64,000 nucleotides of DNA. Origin: Neolentinus lepideus HHB14362 ss-1. Lineage: Eukaryota; Basidiomycota; Agaricomycetes; Gloeophyllales; Gloeophyllaceae. The translations under genes and the position numbers were made by a program. Positions 48,050 to 60,721 of this stretch are shown here, piece after piece (position 1 is the first letter of the stretch; each line of letters begins with the position of its first letter). The notes under the pieces were generated by a model, which saw only the letters and a list, made by a program, of their open reading frames with translations, was not told the origin of the DNA and did not search any database. Location: the NCBI GenBank assembly GCA_001632425.1, contig KV425554.1, forward strand, positions 1-64,000. Reading direction: 5' to 3'.

Positions 48050-49367
48050 ATGGCTGGCGAGGACGAGCAAAGCCCAGCAGGCGACTCCAACACAGAGCGC
48101 CCAGCTGCAGCCCCGACAGACGCGACCGACCGCAGCGAGCTCCTGAATCGCGCCCGGACGTTCCTGCGCTCTCCCCAAGTCAGCGACGAAGACATATGGG
48201 CGAAACGCAAGTTTCTAACAGAAAAGGGCCTGACAGAGCCAGAGATCGACGGCCTCCTCCGTGAGCTGGTGAGCCCGCCGCAGTCGCTACATTCATTCCT
48301 GCTCACAGGCGCGCGCAGCCGCCCCGGGCACAAGTCCCGCAAGTCCCCCCACGCACATACCCCCAACCGCCCCCCTCCCGTCTCCCGGACCTCCTCGCAG
48401 GGATCATCAGAATAACCGGTTGGATAGCCGGCGCGTCCGCGTTGCTGCTGCTCGTATACTACGTACGTCCCTCCCGCTCTCCACGTGCGCCCTCCCCGCC
48501 AACCGCCTCCTAGCGCTTTATCCTCCCCCGCCTCGCCCGCTCCTACGACGCCCGCTGCCGTCTCGTCCGCCACCAGAAGGGCCTGGTCGCGCGTCTGAAC
48601 GCCTCTCTGGCTGGTCTGAAGGACGCGCAGGAGGAGGCGTATGCAGACTTGCCCCGCCCGGACCCGTTCGAGGAACCGCCCGAGTACAGGGTCTGCAGGA
48701 GCGTCGACGATGTCCTGGCTGTATGCGAGGACGAGGTGCCAGAGTACACTTTGCTGAGGTGCGCGCTGGGCGAGTTTGCGGCTGAGGGGACGGAGGCGAG
48801 CACCTCCGCCCTGTTCGAGCGGCTACGGAGCAAAATTCCCTCCCTGGATACGCCGGAAGGCCTCGCCTACCAGGTACCGATATCACTGAGACTACCCTAG
48901 CCTAAGCTAACATCGCACAGGAGCGGCTCTGGCGCACTCTCACGTCCTCCTCTCCCTTCACCCCCTCCGACCTCTCCCATCCCGAATCCTGCACCTGGAC
49001 GTACACCCCACCCCCACCGCGCGCGCCCTCCGCGCTCGCCGCCACCCTCTCCGCGCTGCACTCCGCCCTCCCCGAGCCCGCGCAGACGCCGCGCTACCAG
49101 CACACCCAGCAAGCGCTGGCGGACTTTACCGGCTACCTCACGACGCACGCCTACGCGTCGGCGACGTTCCTACAAGGGTCGGACTATGGGTTCAGCGAGA
49201 CGGGGGAGGACGAGGTGAAGCGGGAGATTCGGGCGCTGAAGGGGCTCGTGTTGAATAGGCAAGGATAGCCTTGCTTATCAGCGCGACCGGATCTGATGTG
49301 TTGTTTGTGCAGACGCTCGTTCATGAGCTCGTTGCATAGGCCGCCAGCGGTCATGCCGACTCCCTGA
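48050..49367 (+). CDS. PEX14: PEX14-like peroxisomal membrane peroxin
   Basis: A docking factor for peroxisomal import receptors. The conserved N-terminal PEX14 domain is clear: RSELLNRARTFLRSPQVSDE and KRKFLTEKGLTEPEIDGLLR. After an intron the chain continues through a Pro-rich stretch (PRTYPQPPPSRLPD) into one membrane helix (GIIRITGWIAGASALLLLVY). A cytosolic domain follows (RFILPRLARSYDARCRLVRH, LVARLNASLAGLKDAQEEAY, FERLRSKIPSLDTPEG, DYGFSETGEDEVKREIRALK). The stop is at 49365-49367. The 3' part of this gene is markedly GC-rich. The domain order fits PEX14, although the C-terminal half is only weakly conserved between fungi. Confidence 0.85.
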
Positions 49368-50856
49368 GAGACTTGCTCTAGTTAGCTTATGACCCACGGT
49401 AAGTCCAACGATTGAATTCCCTATACGGTCGCCTGCTCATCCCGAGGAGCATCCCAGATGTCATCTATCTATAGCCTGTATAGTGGGATCAACCGCTATC
49501 TCTGCAACCCGTGTTGAGGTAACCGGGTTTAATCTTGAGGTTGGGCAAGTTGCGGTCGTTTGCCCCGCGGACTTTGTCTCTTGCCGTATATGCGACCGAG
49601 TCGGGATTTCCTCCAGACGCTGGTGGGTCTTTTGTACTTTGCATCCATATCGCGGTCCTGGTGCACTGGAATTCTGCCAACAACCACCACGAAGAAGCTC
49701 ATTAGCGAGGGGACACGCTAGTCACTATTCGAGACTTGGAACATTGCTGCGCCTGTCGGAAATCGCGTCACCAATGACGAGCTTCTACTGCGCCACCAAG
49801 TCAACACAGTGACCCTGAATGATAGAAATGACGAGTTTATGAGAGTGATAGGCGCTGACCAATGTAGGCGGTCGTGAGATGTCAGAACGCCCTTTACCTG
49901 CTCACGACCCCACTAAGCACAATGCATTTACAAGTGTGGAGCTCGTTTCACATTATCTAGGGTAGCGTTCGATTGCGCCGAAGACGTTTGCAAATATCCG
50001 AGCTGTGCATGAGGCGTACGCGTCTTCTAGTGGCTGTAAATGTGAGAGTTGGAAGCGCTGCTATATTCTGCTGGACGAATATGTCCGATGTGTTTCTTCT
50101 GCAGCGGCCACGCTATTAAGCAGATGGAAAGCTGTCAAATGTGCTCTCACCCACAGCAAGGCGGATCTCGCCCTGTGGGGGGTTCCAGCTCTCATGAATC
50201 AGAAGGCACGGCGAAGCTAGGAGATCCAAAGAAAGGATCTATTTGGCATTCGGATCATGTTCCTGTAGAGCGTGAGAGGGGACTATACAAAGGATCGCGT
50301 TATTATAACCTGTATGTACCGAGGATCGTCTTCCATTGCGCAGGTCAGATGAGAGAGGCAGTTGGTCGGCCTATCTGGGCGCCTCGTGGCGTTCTTCGGT
50401 GGTGATGGACCTCGTAACGTCCGAGGAGTGGCAACCGGTTAAGTGGCGGGAACACACAAACCCTAACCCGAGTCGTGGCCACCAGTGTATTATGCGCTGG
50501 ACATGACGCTCTCGGAGGTGAGCAAGACTCGCAAGTTTCGGGGCGTGGAGCAACGATTTTGGCGACAGTGTAACAGGTTATTTTGGGGGGATTTGGCAAA
50601 AAAGATTCACCGTTTCGGGAGTATCGGCACCGAGTCAGGTGTCACACATTGGGTGAGCAGGACGTGACAGAGGGTGACCAACATCACGAATAACTTGTTT
50701 AAAGCAGAGTGCAAAAGCTAAAGTGAGGTCACAGCACGTGACGTGGGAAACGAAGAGTGAAGGGACATTCGCGATTTATTCTGGGAGACGTTGCAATAAT
50801 GAATCTGGTCCAGCTGGTAGCCTCCCTCTCGCGATACTCTCCAGACGTCTCCCGCC
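49368..50856. other. 1.5-kb intergenic region, no gene supported
   Basis: Contains only short open frames with no recognisable protein text. A CCCTAACCC word near 50460 is too short to count as telomeric repeat. The last few hundred bases must include the promoter of the KRE6/SKN1 gene. Confidence 0.55.
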
Positions 50857-53818
50857 ATGTCCTTCGCCTCCCTCCCCATCCCCGGCGCCAATGCAGAGGC
50901 CGTCTCCTCTGACTCCTCCGTCATGAACCTCATCGACAAGTACGGCTCGGGCAGCGAGTCACCCACCCCTGCAAGCACCAGCCCCCTCGTCTTCCCCGTC
51001 CCCAGGATTCCCATGGCGAGGAACACAAACTCTTTCTATGTATGTCTTGCTCTCTTGCTCGTCGCACCATGCTCACCGTTGCCTGCAGACCGACTCGCGA
51101 TATTCCTGCGCCAGCACCGGGTCGCGGGTCACGGACATCGCCGACAAGGTGAGCGTTTGTCTCCGAATGGAATTCGCCACACTTTCTTCGCGGGAATGAT
51201 TTGTCGGGAGCCTCTCGGACAAGTTCTGCCCGTCTGGATATACCCTCCGTAACGCGACTCCAGCTTGAGTGTACCTGCTTCCTCTCTCCACGTTCACCCG
51301 TCGCTGCGGACAGTATGTCATATTACGAGGGAACAGGTACACTCACGCCGCATCATGTTTTGGTCACATCCACCCAGGACTGATATCACCTGAGAATCAA
51401 TGTCGCCACAAGCGTCTGTTTTGGTTCCCCGGATGCGATCTAGCCCAGAGCTGATCCCGCGGAGAACCCTCATCTCCCAATTCAATTCATATGCCATGGC
51501 AACCCTTCTGCCCTTTTGTTCTTCTCTTCGTGTCGGCAGAATAATCCACTCTTATGTTCCTCTCTCAATCCTCACGTTCTTTCGTGTCCTCGTATACCCA
51601 GCCTTCCTTTGACGATATATATCCGTCTTCGACACAACTAACCTACCACCGTCTGCCCTCGCAGTATGCCCTGCCCCCGGACCCCCGCGAATGGGGCGTC
51701 CTCGGCGATCTCGCGGAAGAGGACGACGAGATGCACGCGCCGCCGCTGCCCTACACAGGCAAGGGCGGCACAAAGGGCGTCAGGATGAGCGGGATCGAGC
51801 GCGACAGGCAGTATTTCTCGTCGCGAGGCGTGGCGAATCTGGGGTGCTTGATGCTCCTCGTCGCGTGCTGCTTGGGTCTGTTGTACGTGCCGTCCGATCC
51901 GAGGGCCTCATCCTGTCCTGATCGTGCTCCCTGTCACACAGCGCCGGCTTCCCGATTGCGATGTACGTCACGAAGAAGTCGCTGTCCACGTTTGGGGCGT
52001 ACAATGTTGGCGGGATCAACGCGAGCGGGCAGGTGAGCATATGTGCCGTGGAGGGCGGGGCGGGGCGTGGCTGGCCTGACGCGTATACGTGCAGATCCCG
52101 AAGATACCGGGCGACTGGGGCATCATCGACGCGGAGACACCGTCGGAGGCGTACACGAAGACGTCGTGGCACGACGGGAGCGAGCTGCAGCTGGTCTTTA
52201 GCGACGAGTTCAATGTCGAGGGGCGGAGTTTTTATCCTGGAGACGACCCGTACTGGGAGGCGGTGGACCTGCATTATTGGGAGACGAATAATATGGAGTG
52301 GTACAGCCCGGATGCGATTACGACGGCGGATGGGAGTTTGGTGATTACGCTCGAGCAAAAGGAGAATCATGGCTTGGATTATCAGGGAGGTGAGTGGTTG
52401 GCTTGGCTTGGGTTGTTAAATGGGAGATGCTGATAGTGGATTGTAGGATTGATTTCGTCGTGGAATAAGTTTTGTTTTACAGGTGGATATATTGAGACGA
52501 GTGTGGAGCTACCGGGGGTTAATAATGTGGTCGGTCTCTGGCCTGCGGTGTGGACAATGGGGAACCTCGGGAGAGCGGGGTATGGAGCGAGTCTCGAGGG
52601 CATGGTGCGTACACCGCCACGTGCCCGCTTTCACGCGCTCAAAATGTTGTAGTGGCCCTACACGTACGATGCGTGCGACGTCGGGACCGTCGCGAACCAG
52701 TCTATCAACGGGCAGCCCGTCGCCGCGACGATCAACGGGGACCAGGGTAAGGGCGGCGTGCTCTCGTACTTGCCTGGGCAGCGGCTGTCGCGGTGCACGT
52801 GTCCCGGGGAGAGCCACCCGGGGCCGAAACACACGGACGGGACGTTTGTCGGGCGGGCGGCGCCCGAGATTGATATCTTTGAGGCGCAGATCACGGGCAC
52901 GCCGTTGACGTCGCAGGTGTCGCAGTCCTCGCAGTGGGCGGTGAGTGGCGTCTGCAGCTGTGTTTTGATGGGGCTGATGTGGTTTGGGCAGCCGTTCAAT
53001 GCTGGGTACATATGGCAGAATACGTCGGATAATGAGGTTATTGTGAACCCGAGCATCAGTCAGCAGAATAGTTTTATTGGGAGTGCGACGCAGCAGGCGA
53101 CGTCGGTCGTTACGGATACGACGGGAGAGTGTTATGAGTATGAGCAGGGGTGCTATTCGGTGTACGGGTTTGAGGTGAGTCGCCGGATCCTGGTGCTGAT
53201 ATGATGGTGTCATGACTGATTGTTGGTTGGTGTCGTTTGTTATTTAGTACAAGCCTGGGTTTGATGATGGTGTGAGTGGCTGTATGTCCTGCGTTACTGG
53301 GGTTGTGGCTGACAGTTTTTGTGCTAGTATATCACTTGGATTTCGGAGAACAAGATCTCGTGGACGTTGAACGCTGCGGGCCTGGGCGCGGATTCGGCGA
53401 CTCAGATCTCTGCGCGGCCTGTTCCTCAGGAACCTATGGTAAGAGGGAGTGACGCGCGTGCTGACACGGCTCTGATTTTTCGTTTGGCAGTACATTATCA
53501 TGAACCTGGGCATGTCGACGAACTTTGGACCGGTTGATACCGCGCATCTACCGTTCCCGGTGCATATGCGCGTCGATTATATTCGCGTGTACCAGCCGAA
53601 GGACTCGATAAACGTTGGATGTGACCCGAAGGACTACCCGACGCAGACGTATATCAACGAGTGCGTACCCGTACTCTTTCATTACATTTCTGGACGTTGT
53701 TGATGGCGTTGGTGGCGTGTCCAGATACCTCGAAGCATACACGAACCCCAATTTAACGACGTGGAGAGGCGACTTTGGCCAAGCCTTCCCGAAAAACTCT
53801 TGGTTAGGCCAATGCTAG
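50857..53818 (+). CDS. KRE6: Beta-1,6-glucan synthesis-associated GH16 protein (KRE6/SKN1)
   Basis: A type II membrane protein of the secretory pathway needed for beta-1,6-glucan in the cell wall. The cytosolic N-terminus is Ser/Pro-rich (VMNLIDKYGSGSESPTP). One membrane helix follows (LGCLMLLVACCLGLLAGFPI). The luminal GH16 domain starts WHDGSELQLVFSDEFNVEG, with YWEAVDLHYWETNNMEWYSP, FTGGYIETSVELPGVNN and VGLWPAVWTMGNLGRAGYG. The catalytic-type acidic motif is PEIDIFEAQ. Later conserved pieces are QNSFIGSATQQATSVV, YITWISENKISWTLNAAGLG and YIIMNLGMSTNFG, ending FPKNSWLGQC. About ten introns, many with GTGAGT donors, join without stops. Full length is normal. Confidence 0.94.
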
Positions 53819-54671
53819 ACCGCGCTCCTCTTCTTTCTCGCTCTACTAGACCCGCACACGACTAGCACGCAAAACTGACGTTACACGCTCTGCATCAACC
53901 ACCCCCATAGACTTGCATTTCTTGGAATCCAACATCTCACCGTGTCCTTTTGCATCTCACTTTTACGCATCCATCATCGCTACCCGGAATCGTCTGCAAA
54001 TCCTGCTACTCCCCATATATCTCTGTGGCCGCCCACACCTCGGATCACCAAGCCTATCATCGTATTCGGTTACGCAGCTCGTACACTCCACGGCTGCACG
54101 CCCCCGTCGTATTCCTGCTGTGGTTATACGCGAATGACATCAAGAGCATAGCGCAGCAGGCCCCAGTCCGTGACAGACGCTATCCGCATACCTAACTTAA
54201 TATATTATTATACTCGCCCTAATCGAGTTTGGACTTCGTTGACATGTATAACTAGACCGGTATTTCAGTTTCATAGTGCATTTGTTTTCATGCATCCCTG
54301 CATTCATATCATACACGCCGTCTGGGCGAGGTGCGAGGAAGCGACAAAGAGGGACATTGGACGGACTGCTTCTGCCTTTCATGTTGATTATTAGCGTTGT
54401 GCGCATGCTGTGAATAGACTCCGCGTTTGACGTTCTGGTAGCCTGACGGGTCTGAATCACCAAGGTCGCCATGGAGGCTTCTGATATGTCTCGTACAACA
54501 GAAATACAGGTGGTACTAGACTACAAGTTTATGCGGTGGCTACAAGATACTAACTAACATGCAGTGGATAATGTACTATGCTTATGGTATGATACGGGCT
54601 CGAGGAGAATGCATGTGCTGAGTGCCTCTGCGAGGTCATCAAGAAACAAACGCAGAAATGGGGGCCTCGCC
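53819..54671. other. Intergenic between convergent genes
   Basis: The 3' flanks of the KRE6/SKN1 gene and the disordered-protein gene. I see no repeat, RNA gene or supported ORF. Confidence 0.55.
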
Positions 54672-57118
54672 TCACATCAAAGGTACTGGCTTGGCATGGC
54701 CAAACGAGATCCAACCGTCCTGTTTCGCCTGGACGAAGACACCCCTCGGTGGAGACAGCCCGGGCGGAATGCTGCTGGTGTTGAGCTTCGCCTTTTCACC
54801 AGCCTCCACCTCTTCCGCCTCTCCCGGACTGTCACGCTTCAGCAAGGCCTGGTCCGGCAGCCCAGCGTCGATCTGCGCTTTCACATACTCATACAACGCC
54901 GGATGCGTCAGCTCTTCGTGCGGCATCGCGTTTATGAGCTCGTCAAGGCTCGGCTTGGCGGCGTGGGTATAAGGATAGGGAGGTTTCTGGTATGCGGGCT
55001 GCGCGATGTTTCCGTTTGTGAAATGCACTGCGGCCTTCGTGGGCGCAGGAGGTGGTGGTACGACTGATGGATTAAATGACGTAGAGATGGGACTGCTGCG
55101 CGAAAATCGGGAGGAGTGTTGGCGAGAAGCTGAAGAAGACGAATACAAATGAGACGCTGCTGATGGACGAGTCGGCGTCGGCGGCTCCCCTGTCGATCGC
55201 TGCCTAGAAAAGATGTCCTGAGCCGTGCCTGTAGGGACACCCTGAGACGATAGTAGAGCAGCCTGCCCGAAGCAGTCGGAAGGATTCACTCCCACACCCG
55301 TGCTCGGCTTTTGATCCTGCCCTTGCCATTTAGAACTCGAATTCGCCTGTTCATGACCACTATCGGCACTGTGAAGACCAAACCCTCCATCCCCTCGCGG
55401 ACTCCGTGGCACGCCGCCCTCGCCAAACACAATCCCCCTGCTATGCCACCCACTGCTCCCATCCCGCGGGGCAGCCACATCACCCACACCCGCGTCCCCC
55501 ACCATCATCCTCCGCATCAACTCCGGCAACTCACATCTCATATCATACTCGCTCGCCGGTGTCATCGCGAGCGGCCTCCACGGCGCAGCAGGGGGTATCA
55601 TCAAATCGTGCAAGTCAGGTCCGCGTCGCAAAGTGGTGGTAGTGCTGGAGCTGCGAGGGAAGGGAGAGCTGCTCTTATCGCATGCTGCCGGGCCAACCAT
55701 GGAACTGGGTTGCTGACTTTGGACCGGACTAAGCCCTGATTGGCGGTGCGGCTGATGGGAGGGGGTTCGCGGACTGTGAGGGATGGATGACGCAGGCAGG
55801 TGAGGCGGCAGCTGATGTCCTTCGGATTGCCGCGGTGTAGCAGCGTCATAAAGAGGATAACGACTAAGCGCGCAAGAATTAGACGCAACCTTGGTGAATG
55901 CAGGGGCGGAGAGCAGAATTTCGTCTGTAGGAATGCGGACGCGGACTTGTACCGGCGACTCTCTGTTCCTTCCAGTCGATCGCGCAGAGTTCTGCGCGGC
56001 CTCCGAGTTCTGCTGCTCAGCGAGCTTCTGCAAGGACTTGATCATCTGCGCAGGGAAGACGGGCGAGCTGGAGGGAGACGCGCGTTCATCCTTGCTGCGC
56101 CGTTCATTCCTGGTTCGCGCGGGGCTAGCGTGTTTGCGCTCACGGCGGCGAGTGCGCCCGCGGCTTGGACTCCTCGACGAACGTGTCTCAGGTTCGTCTG
56201 GCGCCAGAGCCCAGTTCGGACGCTCAGGTGTATGCGCGGGACCGCGCCGATTCAAGGGCCTGCGATCCTCAGCGTTGCCCTTCTGATGAGACGCGATATT
56301 CTTGACGAAGCTTTTGGAAGTAGCCCAAGGCTGCGACTGCCGTGAGTGGCGGATTGGAAGCGAGAGAATGGCTAGGTTGTGTTGTGGAAATCGATCCGCT
56401 AGCTGGTGGCGTATGTCAGCAAGTCAATACCGTTAAATAGAGTAGCGGTGCGCACGTTGGTTGCCTCGGCATAAGTTGTCGGATGGGGGATGTTGTTTGA
56501 TCGCAGGAAATCGAGGGCAATGTCGCTCGCAGCTGCACGGTCAAGAGACTGAGAAGAACCACGAAATAAGCAACTTTACAGCCTCAGAGATGGAAGTAAG
56601 ACCAGACCTCGTCTTTTGATGTAGCACTAGTAGGATCTGGTTTCGTCGAGGTTGGCTGAGTGCGAGGGTTGGTCAGAACTCAGGCAAAGAAAAGGCAGGA
56701 GCTCACTGAAACCAGCTTATCGCCCTGTCCAGACTCGGTTGTATCGACATCAGAGTCATCGGGGACGAGGGTGCAGACGCTCTCGCACGAGCTGAACGGG
56801 CAGAGGAGGTCGTTCAGTGCAGACATGGACGGCGGCGACATGGGGGAGGGCACGACGGGCGGACTCGAGCCTTGCTGAGTGCTTCCCGGTGCTGCCGGCG
56901 AATTTGGGCGACATGGTCTGCGAGTAAAGAAATGACAGCCAAGTAGCGAATCGCCGGGAACGGCATTCCTATGTCCTCTTTTGGCAGTTCTCACGGCGGC
57001 CCGACGCATGCCTAATGAGGAAGGAGGCGGGACTCTGGCTGGACTGCGGCGGGTTTGATTAGATGGACTGGCTCTTTCTTCTGACACTGACACGTATCGA
57101 GGCCGGCCCTCTTCTAAC
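54672..57118 (-). CDS. Large disordered Ser/Pro-rich protein, function unknown
   Basis: The main exon (54672 to about 56337) begins SQPWATSKSFVKNIASHQKG after a CGGCAG acceptor and stays open for about 550 codons. It is rich in Ser, Pro, Gln and Arg (SSRSPSRGRTRRRERKHASP). It ends in a more ordered helix (SLDELINAMPHEELTHPALY, YEYVKAQIDAGLP) and a conserved-looking tail (GVFVQAKQDGWISFGHAKPV). Upstream exons contribute LDRAAASDIALDFLRSNNIP and a Pro-rich start (MLEEGRPRYVSVSEERASP at 57118). Upstream splice sites are approximate. No known domain is recognised; the Arg/Ser clusters suggest a nuclear or RNA-linked role, which is a guess. It shares a 44-bp gap with the divergent dehydrogenase gene. 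Confidence 0.65.
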
Positions 57119-57162
57119 ATTTTCTGACAACCAGCCATACATTTGACTCGTACTAATAGCAA
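57119..57162. promoter_or_regulatory. 44-bp gap between divergent start codons
   Basis: The start codons of the disordered-protein gene and the dehydrogenase are only 44 bp apart if both models are right. The promoters and leaders must then overlap the opposite gene, or one true start lies further in. Confidence 0.4.
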
Positions 57163-58736
57163 CATGAACGCCTCAGAACATACCTCCCCCGTCTGGGACA
57201 CCCTGAACATCGACCTCGTCGTCAAAGTCCTTTCGCACACCCTCTTTGGTATGTCTCTGAACACTAACCCAAACAATTCCATTGAGCATCCCCAGGTCCC
57301 TTCTTCCTCACCTTCATTCCCATCTTCTACTGGTCTCTGGGTTACAGCCCTACTGGATCCATCATCGTCTCCTCCACAGCCTACTGCGCTGTCGTGGCCC
57401 TCTTCTGTACGTCTTGCTCAAACGCTCTCAGAGTTTGTTGATGCTGAACGCAGTCCAAGGGTTTGTGAAATGGTGTTCCCGTCTTTACGCCAACCAGGCC
57501 AGTTTGTTCTTCGCCCCTCCTCCTGTGGATTGGAGCGAGGAGCTTGTCGTGATCACTGGAGGTGCGCTGTCATACACCTTAAAGTATGCCGTAAAGCTTA
57601 AGTTTGACTAATATAACAGGTGCATCTGGTATCGGCGAGCTTATTGCCAACACCCTCGCCGTCAGGAGCGTGACCGTCGTAGTTCTTGACGTGAAGCCAA
57701 TTGTCACTGAGAACTGTGCGTGGCCCATGACGTTCTTTGTATTCCCGACACTGTCTGACGCTTACGTGGTAGACAACATCGCTTACTACAAGTGCGATGT
57801 ATCAAACTGGGAGGAAGTTCAGGCCGTCTCCAAAAAGGTCATCGAAGAGGTTAGTCTGATCTCGTGCTTCCCATTTCAAGGCGACCCTGAAAAACACGCT
57901 ACTTTCTAGTTGGGCCACCCTACCATCCTGATTAACAATGCTGGCGTTGTTCAGGGCAAACTCATCCTCGACCTCAGCCCCGAGGACATCAAACAGTAAG
58001 CGTGCAAAGGGTGCCACGCTCTACAGGATACTCACGTCTTCTATTTGCTTTCAGGACCTTTGACACAAACGTCTTGGCGCACTTCTGGACGTTGAAGGCG
58101 TTCCTCCCCGGGATGATCCAACAAAAGAGGGGCCACATCGTGCGTAATCCCATACTATCATTCGCACCTGAGATCGAGACGACCTGCGAAACAGGTAACC
58201 GTATCATCCGTCATGTCCCAAGTCGGCTGCGCGCAAATGTGTACGTATTCTCCTTCAACATGCTGTCTCTATACATCCCGACATCCCCTCTAGCCGACTA
58301 CTCCGCCTCCAAATCCGCGCTGCAAACCCTACACGCCTCCCTCCGCGCCGAGCTCGACACCCACTACGCCGCCCCCTCCATCCGCACCTCCCTCCTCCTC
58401 CTCGGGCACGTCCACACGCCCCTCTTCTCCACCACGCGCCTCCCGCCGCCGCAATCCCCCCTCGCTCGACTGCCCTTCCTCTACCACTTCCTCTTCCCGT
58501 CGCTGCACCCGGTGGACGTCGCGAAGGCGGTCATCCGCGCGCTGGACGAGCAGCACAGCGTCGTGGTAAGGCTGCCGTGGTACGTGAACTTTGTGGGCCC
58601 CGCGGGGGAGCTGCTGCCGAGTTTTGGGTGGGCGCTGTGTAAGTGGGTGACCGGCGCGGATTGGGCGATGGAAGGGTTCGTGAAGGTTAGTGGGAGGAGG
58701 GAGGGGGAGGAGGGGATTGGCGGCGAGAAGGCGTGA
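57163..58736 (+). CDS. Short-chain dehydrogenase/reductase, membrane-anchored (RDH/17-beta-HSD11-like)
   Basis: An NAD(P)-dependent SDR with an N-terminal membrane segment, probably on the ER or lipid droplets. The start gives MNASEHTSPVWDTLNIDLVV, followed by a hydrophobic stretch (FFLTFIPIFYWSLGY). The cofactor loop is VVITGGASGIGELIANTLA, followed by the family Asp in VVVLDVK and the motif ILINNAGVVQGK. Splicing gives HIVTVSSVMSQVGCAQMSDY followed by SASKSALQ, so the catalytic Ser, Tyr and Lys are all kept. The usual TLLLLGHVHTPLF-type segment follows, and the tail is GC-rich and charged. The closest animal relatives act on retinol or steroid-like lipids, but the fungal substrate is unknown. 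Confidence 0.88.
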
Positions 58737-60190
58737 TGGTAGTGAGTCGGCTGGTAAATTGTGTTCGTTGGTTTAGCGAGAAACTGGAATTATTTGTTTT
58801 CATTCGTTCTTCCTTCTAATGGCGATGGAGTCACAGGATATGTATTATTAAGCAACCCCGCGACGTTTGATGCTGAGTTCTCCGGGGCACGGTGCCTCTG
58901 AACATATTTTCACAGCGCGATTCTGGCGCGGAATCAACCAAGTTCTGGTATGTATGCATTCAATTACAGCTTACTGATGACGGCGTTAGTCCAGTACACG
59001 GTATCAAAACGTAAGTTTCAGCATGGCAGGCACGGAGCGGCGGCTGCACCGTCTCCTCATCCTCGTCCTCATGACTCTCGACGCCTGTATGACCTTGCGT
59101 GTGGGGGGTGGGCAAAGGACATGCCAGTTGTGGTGGTGGTGATTTCAGATCCGCCACAAGACCTCGGGCATCTCCCCAGTCACTTCGCCCTCAGAGGTTT
59201 ATAGCGTCTCGGTAGGTATTAACATGGCTCTGATCCACTCCATTGTCTGTCCCCCAACCATCCCCAATGTTGATTGATAGTCAAGATCGTCCTGACCATC
59301 AAGCGTGGAGATAAGATGTGCACATTGCCCCCGATAACATCCAGCCGTAGTAAATAGAGTAAGTAGATGAAAATGACAAACAAGCCGTACGTACAGAGTA
59401 GCTCGTCTGCCCTACAGCCAATCGAAATGGGACAACAGACGGACACCCGCCGTACTGCGAGCGACCTTCCAAGTATAGCGCAGCGCTGACTAGGACGAGC
59501 TGGACCACTGACCGCATCCCTGACTCGCCGGATCGTCGTGCGATGACACAGCTGCGCCTTTCTTGATCATCATCCCGAGATTGTTTGTTGGGGGTGAGGC
59601 AGATGGGATGATAGGCAGATCCCATGGGTACATTTGAACGAAAGTGGGGAAAGGGAGTCACTTGGACGCTGTGGATTCAAGGTGGAACAGAGGAAGTACA
59701 CAGGGGTTCTAGTTACTTCTAGCCACAATACATGTTCGAGTTGCTGCCACACATGCCGAAAGCGGAATTCTTTCTCAGCAGCCTCGAGCTCGCGATTCAG
59801 ATCGCGACACAGCCCAGGTGCAGAAATACATAATTGGCCGCACAGCATATTGAAGCTGCCGATCAGCTGTTAAGAATCACATTCAAGGAACAGCAAAGTC
59901 ATCCCTGATGAAAGGACGATGCTTGGCCAGGCCGGGGGCAGCCAATGCAGCATCCCAATTCCGAGTCCTCGTTTTCCTGATGCTTCCGAGTCCGTCGACT
60001 CCCGACCGTACGTGCTATATAACAAGCCTCAGATGCTAAGCGAGATGGCGTCACTGCCCGCCATTGTATTCTACACCGTCGCAACGTCCCCTAGCTAAGT
60101 GCCAGTCGTAATTTGTACATATTGTACGAGCCTACCGCCGTGTTTATCGCCAGTACATCCGCTCACCCCCTCCCCACCAGAACTACCGCA
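58737..60190. other. 1.45-kb intergenic region, nothing supported
   Basis: Short open frames only, on both strands, with no recognisable protein family, tRNA or repeat. Confidence 0.55.
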
Positions 60191-60721
60191 ATGCCTTCGC
60201 CTCGTCAGAGTGCCACTCGCCATACACGCACCCTCAGCCTCAGCAGCGGGCATCGTCTCGAGCCGATTCCCGAGACTGCTGACGCAGAGTTCCAGTGGAC
60301 GTACACACAGACGTCGCACCATGCCAAGAAATACGCACATGCCGGGCCATCCACATACATCTCCACCCGCGCAGTCGATACCCGCCCCAGACAGATACCA
60401 CAGATCGTAGTTACCCGCGCGCAACCACCATCATATCGCCACTATCCCAGCGCCCCGCATTCCTATCGCATCCAAAACCCCGCATTCTTAACCACACCGG
60501 ACGGCCGAGGCAAGTCGTCCGACTTAAAGAAACACGAAGATCATTGGACCTCGACTTCACTGAAGGGTCTGAAGATCACTGATGATACGAGCACGACGAA
60601 GCCGTTATCGCAAGGTCCGGCCGCGAAGTTCTCGGGCTCGAGCTCATGCCGGCAGGCGCAGAGATACGCTGTGGAAGTGAGCATAGTCCCGGTGGACGAT
60701 GATAATGACGAAGATACGTGA
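60191..60721 (+). CDS. Small hypothetical protein
   Basis: A 176-residue open frame without introns from ATG 60191 (MPSPRQSATRHTRTLSLSSG) to a stop at 60719-60721. It is basic and Ser/Thr/Pro-rich in the first two thirds (FQWTYTQTSHHAKKYAHAGP, PQIVVTRAQPPSYRHYP) and ends in a short acidic tail (VDDDNDEDT). No domain, signal peptide or membrane helix is seen. The opposite strand is less open, and the amino-acid composition looks protein-like. Without homologue support it remains a modest-confidence gene. Confidence 0.45.
   Translation: MPSPRQSATRHTRTLSLSSGHRLEPIPETADAEFQWTYTQTSHHAKKYAHAGPSTYISTRAVDTRPRQIPQIVVTRAQPPSYRHYPSAPHSYRIQNPAFLTTPDGRGKSSDLKKHEDHWTSTSLKGLKITDDTSTTKPLSQGPAAKFSGSSSCRQAQRYAVEVSIVPVDDDNDEDT

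Noticed and set aside
50455..50475. CCCTAACCC telomere-like word
   Set aside because: A single partial copy within ordinary sequence; not a telomeric array.
52509..53213. 234-codon antisense frame over the KRE6/SKN1 gene
   Set aside because: Arg/Pro-rich mirror of the conserved GH16 exons, with no independent support.
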